From the NCBI GenBank assembly GCA_035624455.1, contig DASPRM010000075.1:1-64000 (forward strand): 64,000 nucleotides of DNA. The letters are read 5' to 3'. This DNA comes from Terriglobales bacterium (GTDB lineage: Bacteria > Acidobacteriota > Terriglobia > Terriglobales > Acidobacteriaceae). The position numbers were made by a program, and so were the translations under genes. Every line of letters starts with the position of its first letter. Position 1 is the first letter of the stretch. Shown here piece by piece: positions 1 through 9,098 of this stretch. The notes beneath the pieces were generated by a model. It did no database searches and was not told the origin of the DNA. It saw only the letters and a list, made by a program, of their open reading frames with translations.

Positions 1-150
1 GAGGCAGGACCACAAGAACGCGACCACAACCGTGCCCACGCAGAATGCCGTTACCGCTGACTTGGGCAGTTTCCGGCCGAAAAAGAGCATTACGGCCGCG
101 CTAACAATCGGCAGCAGCGGAATGACCCAGATGTGTTCGAGAAAGAACAT
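1..150 (-). CDS. nuoL: NADH-quinone oxidoreductase subunit L, N-terminal part
   Basis: The reverse strand from 150 reads MFFLEHIWVIPLLPIVSAAV and stays open to the window edge, so only about 50 residues are present. The hydrophobic start followed by an FGRKLPK stretch fits the first membrane helix of NuoL, the antiporter-like proton-pumping subunit of complex I. It is the next gene downstream of nuoK on the same strand, the normal order. Identification rests on context and a short sequence; the rest lies outside the window. Confidence 0.8.
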   Translation of the reverse strand, partial: MFFLEHIWVIPLLPIVSAAVMLFFGRKLPKSAVTAFCVGTVVVAFLWSCL

Positions 151-304
151 TTAAGACTCAGTAATCAGCAATTAGCATTTAGCCATCAGTATTTAGTAAT
201 CAGCATTCAGCGAATCCAACGTTCGGCCTGCCCCTGTCCCGCGACCCCTAAGCCGCCAAGGGGGCCCGAGACTGACTACTGACTGCTGATTGCTGACTGC
301 TTCC
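151..304. repeat. degenerate TCAGCAATCAGC-type repeats, inverted arms
   Basis: The nuoK-nuoL gap holds a run of short imperfect units on the plus strand (CAGTAATCAGCAATTAGC and similar, about 155-213). The complementary pattern (CTGACTGCTGATTGCTGACTGC and similar) lies at about 268-302. The two halves could fold into an imperfect hairpin in the transcript. A related run occurs at 22566-22592. These look like dispersed non-coding repeats of the genome rather than a gene. Confidence 0.6.
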
Positions 305-610
305 CTACCACTTCAATAGATCGACTTCATCCACATTGATGGTTTCTTTATTGCGGAAAAAGGCGATCAGGATTCCCAGACCGACGGCAGCTTCCGCCGC
401 CGCATCAGTGATCACGAAGATCGAAAACACCTGACCTTGGAGGTTCCACAGTCTGGAAAACGCCACCAGGTTCAGGTTTACGGCATTCAGGATCAGCTCG
501 ATCGACATAAGGATGATCACCACATTGCGCCGCGTGACCACGCCAATAGTGCCTATGACAAACAATGCCGCAGCTACTACCAGATAATCGAGAGTCGTGA
601 TCGGTCCCAT
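305..610 (-). CDS. nuoK: NADH-quinone oxidoreductase subunit K
   Basis: NuoK is a small membrane subunit of complex I (homologue of mitochondrial ND4L) in the proton-translocating arm. The 101-residue product has the family length, three hydrophobic segments and the conserved pattern [15 protein letters not shown] around residues 37-51, which includes the membrane-embedded glutamate. The end [10 protein letters not shown] is also typical. It follows nuoJ on the same strand after a 61-bp gap. Confidence 0.96.
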   Translation of the reverse strand: MGPITTLDYLVVAAALFVIGTIGVVTRRNVVIILMSIELILNAVNLNLVAFSRLWNLQGQVFSIFVITDAAAEAAVGLGILIAFFRNKETINVDEVDLLKW

Positions 611-671
611 ATACCAGCTCTTGTTCTCTAGTTTCGAACTTCACACTTCCAACTTCAGACCTCGCACTTGC

Positions 672-1181
672 TCAGATCCGCTTCTTCGCCATTACTACCG
701 CACCCACGATGGCCACCAGCAGAAGCAGCGATGCAATTTCAAAAGGCAACAAATACGTCTGGTAGAGCGCCAGCCCAACCTGCTGCGTGTTGCTCTGTTC
801 CGGCAGCGAAATGGCGTTTTGCGGGAAGATGCTGCTCCCCTTCAAATAGACCACGGTGATGATTCCGCCCAGCACCAGGCTGGTCAAAATACCCAGCAGC
901 CATTGCTGATTGAATTGTTCTTCCTTTACGTTGCGGTCAATGTTCACCAACATGATCACAAACAAGAAGAGCACCATGATCCCGCCGGCATAGAGAATCA
1001 CCTGCACGCCGGCAACAAACGGGGCATAGAGCATCAAGTACAGCCCTGCGAGCGAGAGTAATGTGAAGATCAGCGCCAGCGCCGCGTGCACCGGGTTCCT
1101 GCGCGTGATCACCAAGATCGCGCTCACCATGGCGACTCCCGAGAGCAGATAGAAGAAGAACCTTGGAGCAATGGGATTCAT
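672..1181 (-). CDS. nuoJ: NADH-quinone oxidoreductase subunit J
   Basis: NuoJ (ND6 homologue) is a membrane subunit of complex I. The 169-residue product has five hydrophobic segments. It carries the family pattern ALIFTLLSLAGLYLMLYAPF and a GGIMVLFLFVIMLVN helix. Its ATG overlaps the nuoI stop (ATGA), indicating translational coupling. The 61-bp gap to nuoK contains short near-repeats of the form CTTCACACTTCCAACTTC, another low-complexity spacer. Confidence 0.96.
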   Translation of the reverse strand: MNPIAPRFFFYLLSGVAMVSAILVITRRNPVHAALALIFTLLSLAGLYLMLYAPFVAGVQVILYAGGIMVLFLFVIMLVNIDRNVKEEQFNQQWLLGILTSLVLGGIITVVYLKGSSIFPQNAISLPEQSNTQQVGLALYQTYLLPFEIASLLLLVAIVGAVVMAKKRI

Positions 1182-1651
1182 CGCGTATACACCGTCACTT
1201 CCAGACCGCGCTCCAGGCGCGTACGGTCAAGGATCAGGCCATCGCGGCTATACTGCGCCAACTCGAAGTCCTGCGAGAGTTCCAGGGCGTCAGTGGAGCA
1301 GGATTCCTGGCACAGCCCACAGAACATGCATCGGCTGATATCAAAGGTATACCGAGTCAGAACTTTGCGCTTGGTCGTTGCATCGCGTTCGCTCTCGACT
1401 GTGATCAGGTGCTCAGGACAAGCCTTGGCGCACAGATCACAGGCGATGCACAGCGTCTCCCCCGTATCCGGATTCACGTTCAGCCGCGGCAGGCCGCGAT
1501 AGCGCTCTGCAATCTGCGGGCGCTTTAGGGGATACTGCTCCGTATAGATTCGCTGCGGATGCTGATTGCGAAACGTCACCCCTAGACCCTGCAACAGGTC
1601 GAGGAGCAGGGCCTCGCGGACGAAGGTTGACAGCCCCTTTTTTCTGTTCAC
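1178..1651 (-). CDS. nuoI: NADH-quinone oxidoreductase subunit I
   Basis: NuoI carries two 4Fe-4S clusters that pass electrons through the peripheral arm of complex I. The 157-residue product has two ferredoxin motifs, CIACDLCAKACP (Cys68, 71, 74, 78) and CMFCGLCQESC (Cys108, 111, 114, 118). I chose the GTG at 1651, which overlaps the nuoH stop as GTGA. A longer reading frame starting at 1750 would add about 33 residues that only shadow the nuoH 3' end. Confidence 0.95.
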   Translation of the reverse strand: MNRKKGLSTFVREALLLDLLQGLGVTFRNQHPQRIYTEQYPLKRPQIAERYRGLPRLNVNPDTGETLCIACDLCAKACPEHLITVESERDATTKRKVLTRYTFDISRCMFCGLCQESCSTDALELSQDFELAQYSRDGLILDRTRLERGLEVTVYTR

Positions 1652-2958
1652 GAATGGCCTCCCGTGATCCAGGCCACAAGCTCCGGACCAACTCCGACCA
1701 GCGCTGTAACGATCAGTACTCCCAGGCCGACGGGCAAGAGCACTTTCCAACCCACTTTCATCAACTGGTCAAAGCGATAGCGCGGGAAGGTGCCGCGGTA
1801 CCAGATGTACAGGTACATAAAAACAGCCACCTTGAAGACGAACCAAAAGATGTCCTGAATTCGGTCGCGCACCCCAGGAACAAATAGCAGCAAGCCGATG
1901 AGCCCGAGAAGCGCGCCAAACGCCCCCAGTCCCATCGTCTGGATCCGCAACATGGGGTGCTTGGGCATGCGGGCGGCGTTGTAGAAGGCAGCCAGCGCCA
2001 GCAGCAGGAAGAAAAGCCCTGGAACCAGCGAAAACACAAAGTCCCATGTCGGCCCGCTTAGCCAGTAGGTGAAAGGCCGGAGCCAACCCCCAAGCCAGAG
2101 CGTCACCGCGATCGATGAGACCGCAATCATCGCCGCATATTCCGCCAAAAAGAATAATGACCAGCGAAACCCGCTGTACTCGGTGTGAAAACCCGCTACC
2201 AGTTCCGATTCGGCTTCCGGCAAATCAAAGGGAGCGCGATTGGTTTCCGCCACCATAGCGACAGCGAAAACGCCAAATGCGATCAGTCCCAGCGGGAAGA
2301 ACTTGAATACGAACCACGCATGCTGCGCTTTCTGCGCCTCCACGATGCCGATCATGCTCAGAGTTCCGACACCCGAACCGCTTCCCGCTGCATAAGGGCC
2401 TGTTCCTGTGAAGCTGGTCATCAGCACAGCCGAGACCACCGCGAGGCCCATGGCGATTTCATAGGAAACCATCTGCGCGCTCGAGCGCAGCGACCCCAAC
2501 AGCGGGTAATGGGAATTAGAGGCCCATCCCGCCATGATGATCCCCAGCACGCCCAGCGAGGAAGTGCCCAGCATGAACAGAATTCCAATGTTCATGTCGG
2601 TGACGGCATGGGTCGGCCCGAACGGTACCACCAGGTAGACGGTGAACGCCGCAACCACTACCGCCAGTGGAGCCATCCAGAAGACCAGCTTGTCGGCTTC
2701 GCTGGGCATGATGTCTTCTTTGATCAACAGCTTTACCGCGTCGGCAATTGGTTGCAGCAAGCCATGCGGACCTACACGCATGGGCCCGAGCCGTACCTGC
2801 ATATGCGCCAGGGCCTTGCGCTCGCCCCAATTCATCAGAATCACTGCCAGAGACACGCCCGCAAAGATGACCAGAATGTAGATAGTGGCCCAGATCAAAT
2901 TCCCGGCTTGGCCCGGCGTCGTGTTCTGATTGAGATATCCCGTAAGCTGATTCAGCAT
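1648..2958 (-). CDS. nuoH: NADH-quinone oxidoreductase subunit H
   Basis: NuoH (ND1 homologue) is the membrane subunit that forms the quinone site together with NuoB and NuoD. The 436-residue product is long for the family but within range. It has eight or more hydrophobic segments and the signatures WGERKALAHMQVRLGPMRVG near residue 45 and TNRAPFDLPEAESELVAGF in the centre. It begins one base inside the nuoD stop (TAATG) and overlaps nuoI by GTGA. Confidence 0.96.
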   Translation of the reverse strand: MLNQLTGYLNQNTTPGQAGNLIWATIYILVIFAGVSLAVILMNWGERKALAHMQVRLGPMRVGPHGLLQPIADAVKLLIKEDIMPSEADKLVFWMAPLAVVVAAFTVYLVVPFGPTHAVTDMNIGILFMLGTSSLGVLGIIMAGWASNSHYPLLGSLRSSAQMVSYEIAMGLAVVSAVLMTSFTGTGPYAAGSGSGVGTLSMIGIVEAQKAQHAWFVFKFFPLGLIAFGVFAVAMVAETNRAPFDLPEAESELVAGFHTEYSGFRWSLFFLAEYAAMIAVSSIAVTLWLGGWLRPFTYWLSGPTWDFVFSLVPGLFFLLLALAAFYNAARMPKHPMLRIQTMGLGAFGALLGLIGLLLFVPGVRDRIQDIFWFVFKVAVFMYLYIWYRGTFPRYRFDQLMKVGWKVLLPVGLGVLIVTALVGVGPELVAWITGGHS

Positions 2959-4109
2959 TAGCGGTCCACCTCACCCAGGACGATATCTATGGTGCCGATG
3001 ATGGCAACCACGTCTGCCACCAGCCGTCCCCGAACCATGGTGTCCAACGCCTGCAGGTTGACGAACGACGGTGGCCGCACGCGCACGCGATAGGGCTGTG
3101 TGGAACCGTCGCTGACGATGAAGTACCCCAGCTCGCCCTTGGGAGCTTCGATCGAGTGATAGATCTCACCTACCGGCGGCTTCAGCACTTTGGGGATTTT
3201 CGCCATAATGGGGCCTTCGGGAATCGCCCCGACCGCCTGGCGAATAATGCGCAACGATTGCCGCATTTCAGCGATGCGCACCAGGTATCGATCATAGGTA
3301 TCGCCGTTCTGACCAGTGGGGATGTCGAATTCAAAATTCTTGTAAGCCGCATAGGGCTGAGCTTTGCGCAGGTCCCATTTCACTCCGCTTCCGCGAAGTA
3401 CTGGACCGGTTACGCCCAAGGCTTTGCACTCATCGCCGCTGATGACTCCGACCCCCTTGGTCCGCTCTACCCATATGCGGTTATGGGTCAGCAGCTCTTC
3501 GTACTCGTCGATCTTAGGCGCAACAAAATCGCAAAACTTGATGACGTCCTTCTCAAAGCCGTCGTAGGTCTCGTACTGGCAGCCACCAATGCGGAAGGCG
3601 TGCGTTGTGAGCCGAGCGCCGCAATACTTTTCGAAGATCTTCAAGATCTCTTCACGGTCGCGGAAGCAATAGAAGACTGGAGTGATCGCACCGATATCAA
3701 GGGCATGGGTCCCTAGCCAGAGCTGATGACTCGCGACGCGATTCAGCTCGGTCAGAATAACGCGAATGTAGTTGGCACGGGGTGGGGCCTCGACATTAAG
3801 CAACTTCTCCACGGCTTCGCAATAGCCCAGCCCATTGGAGACCGCAGCCACATAATCCATGCGGTCCACGTAAGGATTGAACATCGCATAGGTGCGATTC
3901 TCCGCAATCTTCTCCACCCCCCGGTGCAGGTAGCCGATCACGCACTCGGTTCCTAGAATTTTCTCGCCATCCAGCTTCAGGATGACTCGCAGCACGCCGT
4001 GGGTCGATGGATGCTGCGGCCCCATATTGAGGGTCAGCTCAGTCGCATCCAGGAAAGTCTTGTCCTTCTCTTCCAGTTGCAGGTGCGACGCTGTCGACAA
4101 CTCTTTCAT
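2958..4109 (-). CDS. nuoD: NADH-quinone oxidoreductase subunit D
   Basis: NuoD is the 49-kDa-type subunit, related to [NiFe]-hydrogenase large subunits, and forms the quinone-binding pocket. The 383-residue product begins [18 protein letters not shown] and contains the expected GYLHRGVEK motif. It also has GNGDTYDRY-like and [17 protein letters not shown] stretches, and ends [13 protein letters not shown]. It is a separate gene, not fused to NuoC, and its ATG overlaps the nuoC stop (ATGA). Confidence 0.96.
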   Translation of the reverse strand: MKELSTASHLQLEEKDKTFLDATELTLNMGPQHPSTHGVLRVILKLDGEKILGTECVIGYLHRGVEKIAENRTYAMFNPYVDRMDYVAAVSNGLGYCEAVEKLLNVEAPPRANYIRVILTELNRVASHQLWLGTHALDIGAITPVFYCFRDREEILKIFEKYCGARLTTHAFRIGGCQYETYDGFEKDVIKFCDFVAPKIDEYEELLTHNRIWVERTKGVGVISGDECKALGVTGPVLRGSGVKWDLRKAQPYAAYKNFEFDIPTGQNGDTYDRYLVRIAEMRQSLRIIRQAVGAIPEGPIMAKIPKVLKPPVGEIYHSIEAPKGELGYFIVSDGSTQPYRVRVRPPSFVNLQALDTMVRGRLVADVVAIIGTIDIVLGEVDR

Positions 4110-4786
4110 TGCCCGCTCTCAATCCCCAAGTTGATCTGAACCCATTCCTTGTCTTGCTGGATGATGCCGTAATCCTTGCGCAGCGGATGTCCCTTCCAAT
4201 CTTCGGGGAGCAGGATTCGCTTGCAATCAGGATGCCCTTCGAAGCGGACACCGAACATGTCATACACCTCACGCTCCAGCCAGTTAGCCGTGGGCCATAG
4301 TGGGACAACACTTGGTAATGCCGCTCCGTCGGCAATTTGCGTCTTTACTCGCATACGCTCGTTGCGCTCGAACGAGTAAAGGATGTAAATCACCTCGAAG
4401 GGAAGCTCACGTTGCGGATAGTGAACCGCGGTAACGTCCACGCAATAATCGAACTCTTCTTCGTCGCGCAGCACACTCAGGATTTCATAAACGATAGAAG
4501 CGTTCACCACCAGATAGTTCTGACCCAAATACGTACTGGCTTCGTGGATGCCGGAACCGTATTGTCGCTTGAAGCGGCTCACCAGTTCCGAATTCCAGGG
4601 TACGGGGACGGGGCCAGAGGGTTTGGGAGGAGGTGGAGCAGGCTTGGCGGTTGGAGTTCCTGCGCCCGCCGATGCGCCACCCGCGGGCGCCGCCGCAGGC
4701 TTGGCCGAAGAAGTTGTCTCCGCCGGCGTGGGCTTGGCCGGAGTCGGACTCTCAGGGGTGCTGTTTGGCTTAGTTTCGTCGGCCAT
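4106..4786 (-). CDS. nuoC: NADH-quinone oxidoreductase subunit C with Pro/Ala-rich N-terminus
   Basis: NuoC is the 30-kDa-type peripheral subunit. Residues from about 70 onward match the family, including [34 protein letters not shown] and [15 protein letters not shown]. The first about 65 residues are a low-complexity Pro/Ala/Thr/Gly stretch that is not part of the standard fold; it may be a flexible extension. nuoB would normally lie between nuoA and nuoC, but only 27 bp separate them here. Confidence 0.94.
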   Translation of the reverse strand: MADETKPNSTPESPTPAKPTPAETTSSAKPAAAPAGGASAGAGTPTAKPAPPPPKPSGPVPVPWNSELVSRFKRQYGSGIHEASTYLGQNYLVVNASIVYEILSVLRDEEEFDYCVDVTAVHYPQRELPFEVIYILYSFERNERMRVKTQIADGAALPSVVPLWPTANWLEREVYDMFGVRFEGHPDCKRILLPEDWKGHPLRKDYGIIQQDKEWVQINLGIESGQ

Positions 4787-4813
4787 ATAGAAACGCGTTG
4801 CCCGCTCTTCCGC

Positions 4814-5170
4814 TTAAATCCATTCCAGAGCACCCTTCTTCCAGACCCAAATATAGCCAACGATCAGGATTGCCAGAAACACCAGTATCTCCACCAGGCC
4901 AAACAACCCTAGCGCCTTGAACTGCACCGCCCAGGGGAATAGAAAGATCGTCTCCACGTCGAAAACCACGAACAGGATGGCGACTATATAAAAGCGTACC
5001 GTGTAACGTCCGCGCGCATCACCGATCGGATCGACCCCGCATTCATAGGGCATCAGCTTGGTCTTTTCAGGATTGTCCGGTCTCACCAGCTTGGCTAGCC
5101 ACAGTGTCAAGGGGATCAGAATCGCGATGATGGCAATGAAAAGGAAGATCGGAACATAGTTCCCTGGCAT
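4814..5170 (-). CDS. nuoA: NADH-quinone oxidoreductase subunit A
   Basis: NuoA (ND3 homologue) is a three-helix membrane subunit of complex I. The 118-residue product carries the diagnostic loop YECGVDPIGDARGRYTVRFY followed by FVVFDVETIFLFPWAV. It is the first gene of the minus-strand nuo run. The 330-bp divergent gap to lysS should contain the operon promoter. Confidence 0.95.
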   Translation of the reverse strand: MPGNYVPIFLFIAIIAILIPLTLWLAKLVRPDNPEKTKLMPYECGVDPIGDARGRYTVRFYIVAILFVVFDVETIFLFPWAVQFKALGLFGLVEILVFLAILIVGYIWVWKKGALEWI

Positions 5171-5500
5171 ATTTTGATAGCCTCAAACCAATCCTGGGGC
5201 TCGTTGTGGCCGGCAGCGGCCCGCAGCGAGCAGAGTGCTAGCAAACGGTTTCGATCAGAACCGAGCATACTAACCTTTGTGGCGTGAGGGTTTCAAGGTT
5301 GGTATCACTTCGGTTTGTGACGTACATCACTTGGGGGCTTGCCTACCCAAATGGGGTGCTCGGCTGAATGATAGGGGGCCGACCTATCCGCCGGGCTCAA
5401 GCCCTCGTAGCTTACCGGCCATTCGTTATAATCGATTTTTTGCCTCCGTCCCTCCGCGCTGGCCGGGCAACCCGCCTCGCTTGAGGCAATCCAGAAGAGA
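5171..5500. other. divergent intergenic region nuoA / lysS
   Basis: No ORF with coding character was found. The region must contain the start signals for the nuo operon (minus) and lysS (plus). A plausible ribosome-binding sequence GAAGAGA sits directly before the lysS ATG. I could not pick out convincing -35/-10 boxes. Confidence 0.5.
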
Positions 5501-7063
5501 ATGTCGCTCGAAAACAAGATCTACGAACTGCGCCGCCAGAAACTGTCTCAGATCGAGGCGCTTGGTCAGCCAGCCTATCCTTACAAATACGACATCAGCC
5601 ACACGATCCCACAGATTCAGGCCGATTATCAGGACAAAACTGCCGAGCAACTGGAGTCCCCTCGCATCGACGTAAGCATCTCCGGACGCATCATGGCAGT
5701 GCGCCTGATGGGCAAGGCCGGTTTCCTGCACTTGCAGCAGATGGGACAGCGCCTGCAGATCTACATAAGAAAAGATGATGTCGGAGAAAAAGGTTTCGAG
5801 CTCTTCAAGCTGCTTGATATCGGTGACCATATCGGCGTGAAAGGATACCTCTTTCGAACCAAAACGAATGAGCTTACGGTGCACGTGCAGGAAATCACTT
5901 TCCTGTCAAAGGACCTGCTTCCCTTGCCTGAGAAATGGCATGGTCTGACCGACGTCGAACTCCGATATCGGCAGCGCTATGTCGACCTCTTCATGAACCC
6001 GGAGGTTCGCGAGGTCTTCGTCAAGCGAGCCCAGGTCGTGAAGGCCATTCGCAAGTTTCTTGACGAGCGCGGCTATGTGGAGGTCGAGACTCCGATGATG
6101 CAGCCGATCGCCGGAGGCGCCGCGGCCCGGCCGTTTGTCACTCATCACAATACTCTTGACCTTGATCTCTACTTGCGCATCGCCCCCGAGCTCTACCTCA
6201 AGCGGCTGATTGTCGGCGGAATGGAACGCGTATACGAGATCAACCGCAACTTCCGCAATGAAGGCATCTCCACCCAGCACAATCCCGAATTCACCATGCT
6301 CGAGTTCTACCAGGCCTATGCCGACATGTACGACATGATGGACCTGACCGAAGCCATGCTGGCGTACGTGGCCCGTGAGGTAACCGGCGGGACGAAGGTG
6401 AGATTCGGCAACCAAGAAATTGACTGGTCGCATTGGCAGCGGCTGACTATGCGCGAAGCCATCATCAAGTATTGGCCGGAATCTGCCGCCCCCAAGCCGC
6501 AATTGTCGGACTTCGCTTTTGACGCCAACTCTATCGACCAGCTGGTCAGACGTTTCAATGCGCATCACGCCCACATGCCCTACGATCCTCAGCGGCCGCC
6601 GGGCAAAACCATTGCCGATCTGTTTGAGGCGGCGGCTGAGGAGCACCTCATCCAGCCAACGATTATTTATGAATTCCCTCTGGAGATTTCGCCGCTCTCG
6701 AAGAACAGCCGCAAGCCCGAAGATGCGAATAATTGGGTAGAGCGCTTTGAAGTCTTTGTCGGCGGACTGGAAATCGGCAACGCCTTCAGCGAACTGAACG
6801 ATCCCGAAGAGCAGCGCCGGCGTTTCGAGCAGCAACTATCGCAACGCGCTCGCGGCGATGAAGAAGCCCACCAGATGGATGAAGACTACGTGCGCGCGCT
6901 CTCTTACGGCATGCCGCCAACCGGAGGCGAGGGTATCGGAATCGATCGCCTGACCATGCTCCTGACCAATTCGCCCTCGATCCGTGACGTGATCCTCTTC
7001 CCGCTGTTGCGCCCGGAAAGAGGCACGGCTACCGAGAGCGAAGAAACTGCCGAATCGGCTTGA
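5501..7063 (+). CDS. lysS: lysyl-tRNA synthetase, class II
   Basis: LysS charges tRNA-Lys with lysine. The 520-residue product has an N-terminal OB-fold anticodon-binding region (about residues 50-150, including [19 protein letters not shown]). The class II catalytic core follows: motif 2 around residue 250 ([17 protein letters not shown]) and motif 3 around 476 ([20 protein letters not shown]). The [17 protein letters not shown] stretch is typical of LysRS. Length is normal. It stands alone and converges with the ankyrin gene 15 bp downstream. Confidence 0.97.
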   Translation: MSLENKIYELRRQKLSQIEALGQPAYPYKYDISHTIPQIQADYQDKTAEQLESPRIDVSISGRIMAVRLMGKAGFLHLQQMGQRLQIYIRKDDVGEKGFELFKLLDIGDHIGVKGYLFRTKTNELTVHVQEITFLSKDLLPLPEKWHGLTDVELRYRQRYVDLFMNPEVREVFVKRAQVVKAIRKFLDERGYVEVETPMMQPIAGGAAARPFVTHHNTLDLDLYLRIAPELYLKRLIVGGMERVYEINRNFRNEGISTQHNPEFTMLEFYQAYADMYDMMDLTEAMLAYVAREVTGGTKVRFGNQEIDWSHWQRLTMREAIIKYWPESAAPKPQLSDFAFDANSIDQLVRRFNAHHAHMPYDPQRPPGKTIADLFEAAAEEHLIQPTIIYEFPLEISPLSKNSRKPEDANNWVERFEVFVGGLEIGNAFSELNDPEEQRRRFEQQLSQRARGDEEAHQMDEDYVRALSYGMPPTGGEGIGIDRLTMLLTNSPSIRDVILFPLLRPERGTATESEETAESA

Positions 7064-7077
7064 GTCGCTGTTCTCCC

Positions 7078-7737
7078 CTAAGCTGCCCCGGACAACATTC
7101 GTATCGCCTCTTCCTTCCCCGCTTCGCGTGCCAGGTCAAGGGCGGTCTTCCCTTCTTCATTCTGCTGTTCGCGGTCGGCGCCATAACGCAGGAATAGGCT
7201 CAGCATGGCAGTGTCGCCGTTGTGCGCTGCCGATTGCAGGGGCGTGAACCCCTTCTGTTGCCGCGCGTTCACGTCAGCTCCGGCCTTCAGCAGAAGCTCA
7301 GCAACCTTGCTGGCCCTTGCTGAAGCAGCACTGTGCAGTGCCTGAACCTGAGTAGCGTTGCGCGCAACAGCTCGTGGATCAGCGCCTGCATCCAGAAGCA
7401 CGCTTGCAGCTTCCTCCTGCGAAAAGTAGGCAGCAAAGTGCAGTGGCGTAAATCCATCCCCGGACCAGGCCCCAGCCAGATCGGGATGCGCCCTGAGCAG
7501 CTCCTCGAGCCGCTCAATCCGCCCCAGCGCTGCGGCTTCAAAAACATCCAGCGTGGGGTGGGCACGAAGCAGCAAATCGGCGAGATCGCGACGCCGCTGG
7601 TAGAGCGAGAGCATGATAGCCGACACTCCATTGCTATCTCGCGTGCCGGCCAACTGGGGAGCCTCGCGGATCAATTCCTGAAGACGTACTGCATCGCCAG
7701 CCTGGATAGCCGAAGTCACATCGGATGAGGTAGTCAT
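7078..7737 (-). CDS. ankyrin-repeat protein
   Basis: The 219-residue protein is built almost entirely of ankyrin repeats. At least five units can be seen, for example DGFTPLHFAAYFSQEEAASVL, ATQVQALHSAASARASKVAEL and KGFTPLQSAAHNGDTAMLSLF, ending GKTALDLAREAGKEEAIRML. No signal peptide or membrane segment is visible, so it is probably cytoplasmic and acts through protein contacts. The partner is unknown. It converges with lysS with only 14 bp between stops. Confidence 0.85.
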   Translation of the reverse strand: MTTSSDVTSAIQAGDAVRLQELIREAPQLAGTRDSNGVSAIMLSLYQRRRDLADLLLRAHPTLDVFEAAALGRIERLEELLRAHPDLAGAWSGDGFTPLHFAAYFSQEEAASVLLDAGADPRAVARNATQVQALHSAASARASKVAELLLKAGADVNARQQKGFTPLQSAAHNGDTAMLSLFLRYGADREQQNEEGKTALDLAREAGKEEAIRMLSGAA

Positions 7738-7859
7738 GGCGCTTCAACTCCATGCCATACACTACTACCCGATAAACGGCCCGGGAAGAAATTAGGTTAC
7801 GGCCCCGGCCTTGGGCCTGATTTGGGTAATGGTGGAAACCAGCTCTGGGCGCGACTCGG

Positions 7860-8828
7860 CTAACTGAAAGTCGGCAACAAGACAATATCAGAGGCGGGAA
7901 CGGGCTCCACCGGGTATCCCGCCTTAGCCCAGGCGCGCAGGCCTCCTACGATCACGCGCGCGTCATAACCGCTCTCGCGCAGAAGATGCGCCACCCGGGC
8001 GCTGGTCGCCTCGCGCGCTCACGTGCAGTAAAGGAAAACAAGTTTTTCTTTAGGCACGTCCGCCGTAGCCGCCGTCAGATTATTCGGTTCAAGACGAATG
8101 GAATGGCGAATGCGTTGCGCCCCGGCATCGTAGTAGCCGTGGCTGCGGACATCGGCCACGATCACCGCGCCGGCATCTGACTGCAGCCTTTCCATTACTT
8201 CCTCGATTTGCACGCGTGGCACCACGCGATAGACGCGATGCTGCCAATACAGATAGAAGCGATACACCATATAGACCAGTATCGCGATTACCAACGCCGA
8301 AGCCAGCGTGTGACCCACCGTGGCAAGTCCACGCGCCAGCAGTTCGAAGAACTGACTGAACAGGTATCCGATGGAGACGTAGGCCGAAACATACAGCGCG
8401 CAGCCAATGAAATCCAGTCGCAGGAACTGGCCTAGGCTCATTTTCATACTGCCGGCCAGCGGGGGAGCCATCGTGTTAACGCCAGGGATGAACTTCGCGA
8501 TCATCAGAGTCACGCGCCCGCGCCGGTAGAAAGACTCGGCGGAGCGAAGAATGCAAGTCTCAGGATTGACCGCCAGCCGGCATAGAACTCCCAGCAGCAG
8601 CCATCCCATTTTGCGCCCAAGGAGAAAAAGGATGAGGTCCCCCAGCATGATGCAAAAGATTCCGACCAGCAGCACCCCCGGGAAGGTCATCCGGTGCAAG
8701 GCCGCGGCCGCGCCAGCGGTCACCAGCGCCAGCGCCGCTGGAATGGGAAGACCCAGGGCCTCCAGAAAGACCAGCAAGGCCAGTACAGCGTAACCGTGAC
8801 GGGTGATCAGTGAAGTCAGTTCATGCAT
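7860..8828 (-). CDS. DedA-family membrane protein fused to rhodanese domain; in-frame TGA, candidate selenocysteine
   Basis: Residues 1-200 are a DedA (SNARE-associated) membrane domain with the motif FIPGVNTMAPPLAG at about 113-126 and several helices. Residues 205 onward form a rhodanese domain (VIVADVRSHGYYDAG). The frame meets TGA at 8019-8021, right after FLYCT, then continues for 52 codons (AREATSARVAHLLRESGYD, VGGLRAWAKAGYP) to TAG at 7860. In DedA-rhodanese relatives the loop reads LYC[ST]C, so TGA replaces the second Cys, giving Cys268-Thr-Sec270. The product is 322 residues if read through and 269 if terminated, which would cut the rhodanese fold in half. A hairpin of SECIS-like geometry follows the TGA. 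Alternatives are a nonsense mutation or a sequencing error. Confidence 0.7.
7976..8017 (-). promoter_or_regulatory. SECIS-like hairpin just after the in-frame TGA
   Basis: On the minus strand, one base after the TGA, CGCGC (8017-8013) can pair with GCGCG (7980-7976). An inner perfect stem GCGCC (8002-7998) / GGCGC (7992-7988) closes a five-base loop CGGGT. The loop begins 22 nt after the TGA and has a G at its second position. Bacterial SECIS elements are known to be stem-loops directly downstream of the UGA, with a G early in the apical loop about 16-37 nt away. The geometry fits; no folding energy was computed, and GC-rich DNA forms hairpins easily. Confidence 0.45.
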
Positions 8829-9011
8829 GTCTAAGACTTAAGATTCGGAACGGGCGAAATAGGTACGAGAAATCTTCAAGCTTGGATCTGCTCGGTTAGA
8901 CCTTTTGCAGTCGAATCTGGTGGCGTATTGAATTGGCGTCGTGTGGCAGGCTAATTGATGTCCATCAGCGGACCGATGATCCCCTTACCTCGGGTACTTC
9001 CGTTGCTGACC

Positions 9012-9049
9012 GTTACCGAGGGTAACGTGGCCGACTTTGGTGACGTTAC
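9012..9049. promoter_or_regulatory. overlapping inverted repeats, possible operator
   Basis: About 50 bp upstream of the receiver-like gene, GTTACC-GAG-GGTAAC (9012-9026) forms a perfect 6-bp inverted repeat. GTAACGT (9022-9028) is also repeated inverted as ACGTTAC (9043-9049). Two interlocking palindromes in a promoter position suggest a binding site for a dimeric regulator, but the regulator is unknown. Confidence 0.35.
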
Positions 9050-9098
9050 GCCACCGCTGCAGCTTGGCTAAGCTTCTGAGTGCACGGGGGTCAACGGT

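Noticed and set aside
597-1061. 154-residue plus-strand frame over nuoJ
   Set aside because: Gln/His-rich shadow of the minus-strand membrane protein gene.
1652-1750. Upstream-extended start for nuoI
   Set aside because: The extension overlaps nuoH and lacks family similarity; the GTG at 1651 with GTGA overlap fits better.
1627-2961. Plus-strand frames opposite nuoH and nuoI
   Set aside because: nuoH and nuoI motifs on the minus strand are unambiguous.
5906-6835. 309-residue minus-strand frame opposite lysS
   Set aside because: It lies wholly within lysS, whose conserved motifs are in the plus strand; it is a shadow of a GC-rich gene.
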